Source: Pseudeuparius sepicola (Eukaryota > Arthropoda > Insecta > Coleoptera > Anthribidae). Taken from it: a stretch of DNA of 64,000 nt. Made by a program: the position numbers and the translations under genes. The stretch spans positions 123,575,735 to 123,639,734 of the forward strand of contig OY987298.1 in the NCBI GenBank assembly GCA_963920635.1, given 5' to 3'. The notes beneath the pieces were generated by a model. The model worked only from the letters and a program-made list of their open reading frames with translations. It ran no database searches and was not told the origin of the DNA. Below are positions 55,887 to 64,000 of the stretch, one piece after another; the first letter of the stretch is position 1, and each line of letters begins with the position of its first letter.

Positions 55887-56844
55887 CAGGGTGTAACTAA
55901 CTTCTTGGAGTCAAAATAAGGGCACTTCTTTATATATGTTTTTCTCCTACGGGCCATAGTTTTTTTTATACAGAGCGTAGAAGTTTTTGTTTTGAGTGGT
56001 GAATAGAATGGTTAACAAAAAGTATCTCTTAGTATTTTTTCATATTCGCAGCCGTTTCTTAATTATTTTTAAAGAACGGCAACGCTGCAATGAACAATAG
56101 TCACTTTAAGAATAAATCTAGCAATCTGTGGATGTCAATTAAACTTTATTTAACAAAATACAAAAGCAAAAACAATAATAAAAGAAACGTATTGCTATTA
56201 GAAAATTAAATTATGCGTTTCCGCATGTTTATTATTGCCATTCGCAAGTCCATAGCAAAAGTGCATATCAGTCAATTCTTCAAATGAAAATATAATTTTT
56301 CAAAATATTGATACTAATGTGCAAAGTTGGCAGCCAAATGATTCAAATAATGCCAAGTTTAATTGACATCCACAGATTGTTAGATTTATTCTTAAAATGA
56401 CTTTTTTATGGCAGCATTGCCGTTCTTTGAAAATAATTAAAAAACGGCTGAGAATATGAAAAAATACTAAGAGATACTTTTTGTTAACCATTGAATTTAC
56501 CATTCAAAACAAATTTAAAAAATGCGATTATACAGGGTATTCATATTTTTCTGAACTAATTAATTTTAATAACACCCTGTATCTCCGCAACTGGGGGCCT
56601 CACAAGCTTCATATTAACCTTAAATTTGACAACTCATCCGCTCATGTGACACGCCAAGTTTGAAGAAAATATCTCGTATACTTCTAGAGATACTAAGAAA
56701 TATGTGTATTTTTCTCTTAATTTCTACGCTCTGTATAAAAAAAACCTATGGCCCGCAGGAGAAAAAAATATATGAAGAAGTGCCCTTATTTTGACTCCAA
56801 GAATACGTGGTTTCATTTTTGACCATCAGTTTAGTTACACCCTG
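55887..56844. mobile_element. Foldback MITE inside the MULE, TACAGGGTG ends
   Basis: CAGGGTGTAACTAA and TTAGTTACACCCTG with TA at both ends. Arms of about 260 bp pair (GGTTAACAAAAAGTATCTC; TTAATTGACATCCACAGATT). The right arm holds about 195 extra bases (56513-56710) that include a 44-bp TACAGGGTAT..AACACCCTGTA unit at 56532-56579. Confidence 0.75.
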
Positions 56845-56869
56845 TATATTAAACGATGTAACGTCTCAC

Positions 56870-57655
56870 GAAGCTCTTTTTTGTTGTGTAAATATTCGCT
56901 CAATATTTTGTCCAAACGGCTGTCCAAATCAGAGTGTTTCTTAGAACGTTTCGGTGTAGAAATGTGTAGGTCACATCGCTTTTGTACGATGGCTTAATAA
57001 TGCATTTCTTCTGTAAGCACCTTGAAGAGTTCAAATATATTAAGGTGACATTTGCCAATGCGTCTGTTCAGTCTATTATGCCAGCCTTCGACGGAGTTTA
57101 TAGTGCGCATTGTAGCATATCCATAAGAATTCGACATTTTCCAGCCATTGTTCTACAAAATAATCATTGAATTTAACAACAGCTTCCCCATTTGGTGCAT
57201 TCTCCATTATGTGTAGCCAAGAGTTACCGATACGATCTTCTGGTAGGTATGCCAACGCGGCACACATACGTATGTGATCTAGAACTTCTTTATTTTCTCT
57301 GTATTGTGTGGCGAGTCCAAGTTCTTGTACTTTTCTCCAGATGGCTTGGTTGAAATGGAAATTACATCATTTGATGGGAAAGCATCTCTTAAGGCGTTTA
57401 TTGGCGGCACGCTCAAAGTCAATGTGCACTTTTTTTGAAGAAAATTAGATACCTTATCTTGCAGTAACTTAAAAAGCCTCTTGTAGGTGGTTTCTCTTCG
57501 ATTTGGCAACAGCGCGTAAACGGCTGGAATAATACGTACGCATCTGGAGCACTTCCCAAGTCTACGTGTATAGTGTAGAGTCGATCGAAAAGGGGGCAAC
57601 AACTTTTAAACGTCCCGTCCATAAAGAATTCTGATGCTTCTGTAAGCAATTGTCC
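56870..57655 (-). pseudogene. MULE transposase remnants
   Basis: Minus-strand pieces in order: EASEFFMDGTFKSCCPLF and LYTIHVDLG (first catalytic region, DGTFK), then IIPAVYALLPNRRETTYKRL, PPINALRDAFPSND, ALAYLPEDRIGNSW, YFVEQWLEN and YNAHYKLRRR. NRLNRRIGKCHLNIFELFK follows to about 56995. The order and motifs match the MULE transposase domain of Phantom/Mutator-like insect elements. Frames shift several times, and the segment corresponding to the second catalytic region is damaged. It is inactive. Confidence 0.8.
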
Positions 57656-58062
57656 TCCAATATTTCAGGTAAATTTTTGAAGTGTACGAAACGCGAGTGT
57701 ACGAAACAAGAATTTACCGAAATACCTACTTCGATATTTTGTTGACTGGTTTTGAAACCCTATTTCAAACAAATATTTGGCTTAAGCGCGGTATTATTTT
57801 GTTCCTTTGAATAGCTAAATCTTGAATGCCGGATATCTCAGAAATTTTACATACCAATGCAGTGTTGTACTATGCTATTTTCGTGCGTTTTTTATTTTCA
57901 CAAAAGCCTACTTTTGAGGCAATATGCCTGTTGCGGCCTATAATGTACTATACCTGTGACCGGTTAATTATATTCTAGGAACACCATATATATAAAAAGT
58001 GAATCAAGAATTATTGTCACATTGACAAAAATATATTTTTTATTACTCAAGTACTTAACTTG

Positions 58063-58218
58063 AGCCTGGTTCATGCAGCTTCTTTATCTTTTAATTTTAC
58101 TTTATCTTTAAGAAATAACCAATGACATTTGTCCCTTGATTTGAACTGACCAATGACATTTAATATTTCTTTAAAAAAAAGAAAAATTAAAAGATAAAGA
58201 AGTTGTATGAACCAGGCT
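58063..58218. mobile_element. 156-bp palindromic MITE
   Basis: AGCCTGGTTCATGCAGCTTC at the left pairs with GAAGTTGTATGAACCAGGCT at the right. The arms continue with TTTATCTTTTAATTTT. TTG stands on both outer sides (58060-58062, 58219-58221), a possible 3-bp duplication as in Harbinger-type elements. Inner AACCAATGACATTTGTCC/GACCAATGACATTT is a direct repeat. Confidence 0.7.
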
Positions 58219-58219
58219 T

Positions 58220-58782
58220 TGTATTTTTTAAAATAATAAATATAGGACCTAGGTTTTTCATTTAGAAGATTTATCCAGAAATTAGAACTTCTCGTTTTCA
58301 AACGAAAACGACAGCCTAGGGCCAAACAGTGGTCCTTCTTCACCTGGATACTTGGAGAACATCTATTATCCTGTGGATTACAGCAGCTAATTTGGACGAA
58401 GAGGAAAGAGTCTTTTTTTAAAGAGTGCACAACGTATCCTTTTTTCCCATCCTGTCCCACAAAACAGGCCTACACTTCGTAAGTATCTTTGTTTATTCTG
58501 GTAAATATTACTGCTTACGTTGTTGATTGTTAATTGCTAACGATCGTTTCAAAGGGATAACAGATACTACAGCTGTTCAATTATTTCATTTTTGCAACCC
58601 GTTTTATTTGGTATTTGCAAGCAAATAACTAATAATCCAACATTAACTGCATCTATTATTGCAATCTTTACATTCAACTAACTGTTCATTATTTAACATT
58701 GATAGGTACCTTTCACTGACAAAACCAACTACTGGTTTTACTTTATTAATCAAGTGTGTCCATTATTACATCTTTTGCAGAC
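58220..58782. other. 5' flank of the BEL/Pao coding region
   Basis: This should contain the LTR or leader of the element, but no long terminal repeat could be paired with sequence downstream. TCTTTTGCAG just before the ATG at 58783 resembles a splice acceptor. Confidence 0.3.
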
Positions 58783-60589
58783 ATGACAGAAAATCTAAAA
58801 ACTAAACGGTCTGTCATCAAGGGAAATATTACTAAGTTTACCAATTATTTTAACTCTGTTAAAGAAAAATCGATCTCTGAAATTGATTTTGATGAGTTAG
58901 GAATGCGTCTAAGTAGATCTGAAAGGCTCTTAGATGAATTTAATGACGTGCAATTAATTATTGAAAATTCTGATGAAAATTACGATTCTAACATGAATAT
59001 AGATGTTGATGAACGAGAAAATTTTGTAATTTCTAAAGCTAAAAGTCTTTTAGCTCAGAACAACGTACCTCAGTTTAACGATTCTATTTCAACGCAAGCA
59101 ACTGGCAACACAAAGACATCTAACGAATTGTATAACATTAAATTGCCCCAACTACAACTTCCTACTTTTGATGGTACCTACGACCAATGGTTATTTTTTA
59201 GAGATACATAACAATACTGTTCTCAATGCAGTACAAAAGTTTCACTATTTACGTCTCTCTTTGAAAGGTAGGGCAGCGGACGTTATAAATTCACTTGAAA
59301 TTGTTGAGTTGAATTACAACTTTGCTTGGCAGTTATTAAGTGAACGATTGGAAAATAAAAACATTCTGGTTAATCACCATCTTAAGTCACTATTTACTCT
59401 CCCATCTATAACAAAAGAATCTTATATGGGTATACGCTCTATTCTAGATGGATTGCAAGTACATCTTCATGCTTTGGAAGTTTTGGAGTTAAAAAATTTT
59501 AGGGATACTATTATTATTTATTTAGCAACCTCCAAAATAGATCCGGTCACTAGAAGGGAGTGGGAGTCTCAAAATGACAAAGGTGAGTTCCCTGACTTAA
59601 AAGATTTTACTCAGTTTCTTATGCGAAAATGTAGAATGCTTGAATCTCTTGATATTGATGAGTCGAATTGTAACAAGTTGGAAAAATATAGAAATTCAAA
59701 TGATAATCAAAAAAGAACCAGGTCATTCGTTACAACTTCAAATGTAAGGTGTTTTAATTGTCAAAAGCCTCACACTATAATATATTCTTGTCCAGAATTT
59801 CTAAAACTACAACCATCGCAACGTCTGGCTGAAGCCAAACGTCACAACCTGTGTATAAACTGCTTACAAACAGGTCATCCTACACATGCATGTCGTTCTG
59901 GTGGTTGCAAAAAATGTGGCAGCACCCACCACACTCTTTTACATTTCACAAACAATAACGCACGTCAAATACAAGCACAAACTCAGAGACAAACACAAAC
60001 GCAAACAAACAATAATACAGACACGCTTTCATTTAGTACACAAATACACTCTTCAGAAGAAAATACACACAATGATACACTTTCTCTGAATAAACTGCCT
60101 ACAAATGAACAAATATCTAATGCTCAAAGTTATGCTACAAATGTTTATATGAAGACTAAAAGTACGCGAGCATTACTTCCAACTGCAATTGTAAAAATTA
60201 TTTATAAATTTGGTAATGTACACCACTGTAGAGTATTATTAGACAGTGGTAGTGAATGTAATTTCATTTCTGAACGCTTTGTTGTTATTTTACAATTTTC
60301 GAAAACTAAAATAACTGATATTTCTATTTCTGGTATTAATGAGACACATTGTGAAGGTAAATACTTTAGAACATTTGTAAAAATACATTCACTTACCAAT
60401 AATTTTACAGTTACCCTTTTTTGCATTATATTACCTACAATAACTGGAAACATTCCATCATTTTCTGTAGATCATACTGCTTTAAATTTACCAAATAATA
60501 TAACATTAGCAGATTCAACATTCTATCAATCATCACCAGTTGATATTTTAATTGGTGCTGACACCTTTTGGGATTTAATTTGTATTTGA
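58783..60589 (+). pseudogene. BEL/Pao Gag and aspartic protease
   Basis: ATG at 58783 (reading MTENLKTKRSV) opens the Gag. At about 59205 the frame changes, in the middle of the conserved LPTFDGTYDQWLFFRD region, and continues with FHYLRLSLKGRAADVI and ENKNILVNHHLKSLF, both typical of Pao Gag. Zinc knuckle-like cysteines occur in RCFNCQKPH, LCINCLQTGHPTHAC and CKKCGSTHHTLLH. The protease active site is LLDSGSECNFIS near 60235. The frame ends at an in-frame TGA at 60587, with Pao sequence continuing beyond it. The enzyme would process the polyprotein in virus-like particles; here it is broken. Confidence 0.85.
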
Positions 60590-63022
60590 CAAATAAAGCT
60601 TGGCTTAAATGCTCCAATTCTTCAAAAAACCAAATTGGGGTGGATTGTTGCAGGTCCAGTTGCTGGTTGTCATTATTTTCTTCACTTAAATTCTCATTTA
60701 CTTTCTGCTAAAACTGATGATGTAGACAAACAACTATTAAAATTTTGATAAATTGAAGAAGTTTCATATAAGAAATTACTATCTCCAGAAGAAATAGCAT
60801 GTGAAGAACATTTTAAAAATAATACTTTTCGCAATTCTGAGGTTCATTTTGTTGTATCTATACCTCTAAAGGATGACATTTCCGCCTTGGGAAATTCAAA
60901 GGGAAATGCAATAAAAAGATTTCTTACATTATATATATAATATATAATATATAATATATAATATATAATATATAATATATAATATATAATATATAATATA
61001 TAATATATAATATATAATATATAATATATAATATATAATATATAATATATAATATATAATATATAATATATAATATATAATATATAATATATAATATATA
61101 ATATATAATATATAATATATAATATATAATATATAATATATAATATATAATATATAATATATAATATATAATATATAATATATAATATATAATATATAAT
61201 ACCATGATTTTATAAGAGAATATTTACAGCTAGGGCATATATCTCTTTGTAAAAATCAAAAACGATTATTCCGGTTTTTTTCTTCCACACCACGGGGTTG
61301 TTAAAAAAAAAAACAGTATTACCACGAAATTACGAGTTGTCTTTGACGGTTCTGCCAAATCAACATCAGGTATTTCTGTAAATAACATAATGATGGTAGG
61401 TCCAACAATTCAAGAAGATTTGTTTTCTATTGCTTTATACGATTTAGAAAATATAAATTTGTTCTGGTTGGAGACATAAAAATGATGTACAGATGTGTTT
61501 ATGTCAATGAAAGTCAAAGGAACTTAAAAAAAATTATTTGGCGTTTTAACCCTGATGACGATTTATGTGTTTATGAACTTAATACCGTTACTTATGGTAC
61601 GTCTTCTGCTCCATTTCTTGCTATTAGATCCTTACACGAAGTAGGATATATTCATGAAAAATCTGATCCAAAAATAAGTTCTATCATTCTATCTGATTTT
61701 TATGTTGATGATCGTCTGACAGGGGGTGATACAGTAGATGAAATTTTAAAAATAAAAACAGATATTTCTGAAATTCTTCAACAATATGGTTTTGTTTTAA
61801 GAAAATGGTTCCATTTTTTCGATTTGTGAACATGAGTTAAACAAAACTCTAGGTTTATTATGGAATGCTTCGTCAGATCAACTCTGTTTTTCTATAAGTA
61901 ATATGGCACTTCCTGCAAAAATCTCAAAAAGACATATTTTATCATCAATCGCTCAAATATTTGATCCTTTAGGACTGCTCTCACCTGTAACAATTACTGC
62001 AAAAATTATATTGCAACAACTTTGGAAACTTAAACTATCATGGGATGAATCAGTAACATTGGATGTATACACAATGTGGAAAAACTATAGTCAAAAACTT
62101 AGTACTTTAAATGAAATTCGTTTTTCTAGGCATACGTTATGCAACAACCATACATTTATTCAAATTCACGGCTTCTCAGATGCGTCAGAGAAAGCTTATG
62201 GAGCTTGTGTTTTTATACGTTCTCAAGACGCAGAAGGGAATATTCATATTCATTTACTCACATCAAAAACTCGAGTTGCTCCTTTAAAGCAAACAACGAT
62301 GCCACGCCTCGAGCTATCTGCTGCTCTTGTATTGGCCGAACTTGTTGAAAAGGTTAAAAATGCTTTGAAGATTTGTGTACATGAAATTATTTATTGGTGT
62401 GACTCTACCATAGTTTTAGCTTGGATACGTACAGATCCATATTTACTAAAAACTTATGTCGCCAGTAGAATTTCATCTATTCAAAATTTAACTGATCAAA
62501 AATCTTGGAATTATATTAACACCCTTGAAAATCCTGCAGATTTATTATCTAGAGTTATTTCTCCCAATGATCTTTTAAAGTGCGATTTATGGTTTTATGG
62601 TCCTAAATGGCTTTCATTACCATGTAAACGGTGGCCCAAATATAATCAACACACACAAATAAAAGACCTTCCTGAAGTTCGCACTACTACTACTACTATT
62701 TTCAGTGTTAGTCATTCCAACGACTTCTTTGATGAATTTATAAAAAGGTACTCTTCTTTTGTTAAATTACAACGTGTCATGGCATTTATTTTACGGTTTA
62801 AAATTAACCTTACAAAATTAAATCCAAAATTGAAAGGCCCTTTAACACCACAAGAATTAAATAAAGCAACAAATGTTATAATTAACATTATACAAAAAAC
62901 TTGCTTCCAAGAAGAATTTTCAGATTTACATAAACACAAATCAGTAAAGTCAAAAAGTAAGCTTTTATCTCTAAATCCTTTCCTCGACATCGACACCAAT
63001 ATTATACGGGTCGGATTTCGAG
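60590..63022 (+). pseudogene. BEL/Pao Pol: reverse transcriptase and RNase H
   Basis: Continues from the protease through GLNAPILQKTKLGWIVAGPV, then stops near 60746. The heptamer satellite (60931-61201) falls between AIKRFLTL and DFIREYLQLGH. RT motifs: LRVVFDGSAKSTSG near 61330, then GDIKMMYRCV (61470-61500) and YVDDRLTGG near 61700. After a frameshift, RNase H: HGFSDASEKAYGACVF, MPRLELSAALVLAEL, IIYWCDSTIVLAWI and ENPADLLSR, giving the D-E-D series. The integrase zinc finger and core that should follow are absent. Confidence 0.88.
60931..61201. repeat. (ATATAAT)n heptanucleotide microsatellite
   Basis: About 38 almost perfect copies of a 7-bp unit. On the minus strand it yields a repeating YILYIIY reading frame that is not a gene. 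It lies within the BEL/Pao pol coding sequence. Confidence 0.95.
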
Positions 63023-63190
63023 AAAAAACATCCTGCATATTTTCTAAAATTTATTTGTGGCGCAAACAGATCCATTTAATTTTTAATTGGGTTTTTCGCC
63101 ACCAAACTGATTGAAAGACAACTTTTTCAAGTTGCCTCGAAAATTCATAAATTATTAACACTGAACGAACGAAACTTTAAACGTGTAACT
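63023..63190 (+). repeat. Dispersed repeat at the BEL/Pao truncation
   Basis: TTTGTGGCGCAAACAGATCC, TTCGCCACCAAACTGATTG and AAAGACAA match 17265-17390 on the opposite strand. Its junction replaces the integrase region. The last part of the reading frame at 61903-63114 is translated repeat. Confidence 0.65.
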
Positions 63191-63367
63191 CAAAAAATAG
63201 CTTCAACAAATTTCTTTTCTGAGCTTTAGGAGGATAAATCTTCCTCCTTTCTCAAAGATCATGTCACGTCAAAGTGAAGTGACAGATTAATAAATTTCAG
63301 GTAAAAATGTCATGACAACAGAAACAATAGCCTAGCCACCTGCCTGATATTGTACCCTGTGTTTTAT
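63191..63367. other. Spacer before the Penelope-like element
   Basis: Includes a small palindrome around 63265 (TGTCACGTCAAAGTGAAGTGACA). It probably contains the 3' end of the minus-strand Penelope-like element. Confidence 0.4.
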
Positions 63368-64000
63368 CTAATTATCTATACTAACTTCTCTTTGAATAAG
63401 TGGCAATAATATTTTACTGAATTCCACTGAACATTCAGCAACACAGTTGCCCGTATTTCCTAGAATAAATGCAGATTCTTTAATTTTTCGTCTATTTCCT
63501 ACTTCTTCTTTTAGAATTGGTTTGGAACTATCCCACAATATCCTATGATTGTTATTAAAGGAATGTTCACATATTTTTGACTTCGAAATTTGATTTTGCC
63601 TGATATAATTTTTATGTTCTTTTAAACGAACGTTAAATGGTCTACAAGTCTCCCCAACATAGAACTTTCCACATTCACAAGGAATTTTATAAATGCAATT
63701 TTTTGAACTTTGTAACTCATTAAATGGTTTTGTTTTAACTAGCATCGATCTTAATGTATTTTTGGTTTTAAATACTGTTCTCACATTAAAACGATTGCCT
63801 ATACGTTTTAGCTTATCTGACAGTCCAGGAATATAAGGAATTATTAAATTTACTGGTCGGTCCACCAGATTTATTTCTCTAATTCTATTAGCATTGTTAT
63901 TTTGTTGGCAATCCTGAAAAACTTGCTCAATAAATTCAATAGGATAACTATTCTTCTCAAGAACATGTTTTATATGTTTAATTTCTTCCTCAAATTTTGT
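63368..64000 (-). CDS. Penelope-like element, C-terminal GIY-YIG endonuclease part (partial)
   Basis: The minus-strand frame is open from the window edge to the stop at 63368 (about 210 codons), with no in-frame stop, so the coding region continues outside. NLIIPYIPGLSDKLKRI and VFKTKNTLRSML are the linker typical of Penelope proteins. CIYKIPCECGKFYVGETCRP, with NVRLKEHK after it, is the GIY-YIG nuclease motif with the conserved Cys pair. KICEHSFNNNH and KESAFIL follow, giving the His and Glu region. Penelope elements combine a telomerase-like RT with this nuclease for retrotransposition. The RT lies beyond 64000. This copy may be intact at its 3' end. Confidence 0.9.
   Translation of the reverse strand, partial: TKFEEEIKHIKHVLEKNSYPIEFIEQVFQDCQQNNNANRIREINLVDRPVNLIIPYIPGLSDKLKRIGNRFNVRTVFKTKNTLRSMLVKTKPFNELQSSKNCIYKIPCECGKFYVGETCRPFNVRLKEHKNYIRQNQISKSKICEHSFNNNHRILWDSSKPILKEEVGNRRKIKESAFILGNTGNCVAECSVEFSKILLPLIQREVSIDN

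Larger units (their letters stand above)
55583..57718 (-). mobile_element. MULE (Mutator-like) DNA transposon, decayed
   Basis: The 2,136-bp element has inverted ends of about 60 bp, both containing ATTCTTGTTTCGTACACTCG and TTTCGTACACTTCAAAAATT, flanked by a perfect 8-bp direct repeat GAAATACC (55575-55582, 57719-57726). MULE-type transposase fragments lie on the minus strand. A foldback MITE is inserted in its 3' part at 55887-56844. Confidence 0.85.
58783..63022 (+). mobile_element. BEL/Pao retrotransposon, internal region, truncated
   Basis: Gag, protease, reverse transcriptase and RNase H follow in the normal BEL/Pao order on the + strand. The integrase is missing: coding similarity stops at about 63020, where a dispersed repeat (also at 17180-17395) begins. 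No LTR pair is visible. Stops, frameshifts and a 270-bp satellite interrupt the coding region, so this copy is dead. Confidence 0.9.

Noticed and set aside
58071..58460. 129-codon minus-strand frame
   Set aside because: A third of it is translated palindromic MITE (58063-58218) and the rest has no domain.
60924..61205. 93-codon open frame of repeating Tyr/Ile/Leu residues on the minus strand
   Set aside because: It is only the translation of the ATATAAT microsatellite and has no coding origin.
1..64000. CRISPR array, bacterial operon or riboswitch signals
   Set aside because: The window is eukaryotic. The tandem repeats lack spacers of CRISPR type, and no prokaryotic gene organisation is present.

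Overview
This is AT-rich eukaryotic nuclear DNA, most likely from an insect. The arguments are the transposon content (BEL/Pao, Tc1/mariner with long inverted repeats, hAT, MULE, Penelope-like, several non-LTR retrotransposons, many foldback MITEs), the canonical GT-AG splice signals, and two exons of a sidestep-family immunoglobulin receptor. The order cannot be fixed from the window; a beetle is only a guess.

The only convincing host gene is on the + strand. Exon 36334-36444 and exon 46438-46641 join in phase to give a complete Ig domain typical of Sidestep proteins (neuronal guidance and adhesion receptors that bind Beaten-path proteins). The intron between them is 9,993 bp. No neighbouring exon was found in the 36 kb before or the 17 kb after, so most of the window is probably intron. 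A few GC-richer islands (about 5.6, 13.8, 20.2, 29.1, 39.8 and 52.2 kb) stand out from the AT-rich background and could be conserved regulatory DNA.

Layout. 0-9 kb: short tandem repeats and three foldback elements (about 3.4-4.3, 4.47-5.26, 6.04-7.34 kb). 9.1-9.9 kb: an intact THAP-domain ORF just after a 164-bp tandem duplication. 12.4-13.7 kb: a 5'-truncated LINE on the minus strand. 14.3-16.4 kb: nested MITEs. 17.46-18.92 kb: a hAT element with a perfect 8-bp target duplication and a zinc-finger relic. 22-27.5 kb: MITEs and a 1.2-kb element carrying a dead THAP domain, inserted in a short satellite array. 28.4-32.9 kb: a Tc1 relic split by a LINE, inside large inverted repeats. 33.5-35.9 kb: an almost intact long-TIR mariner-like element with one frameshift. 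36.9-38.8 kb: MITE and foldback. 40.06-40.72 kb: a 662-bp element with 29-bp TIRs and a perfect 8-bp duplication that keeps a THAP-like first exon. 43.4-46.3 kb: a foldback split by a LINE. 48.5 kb: a THAP fragment. 55.6-57.7 kb: a MULE with an 8-bp duplication, itself split by a foldback. 58.8-63.0 kb: a decayed BEL/Pao element with a heptanucleotide satellite inside pol. 63.4-64 kb: the 3' end of a Penelope-like element.

The most unusual signal is a family of 40-44-bp, almost perfectly palindromic insertions (22507-22550, 36964-37003, 48167-48206). Each is flanked by a 7-bp direct repeat, perfect in two copies and 6/7 in the third. They behave like very small mobile elements that consist only of a hairpin.
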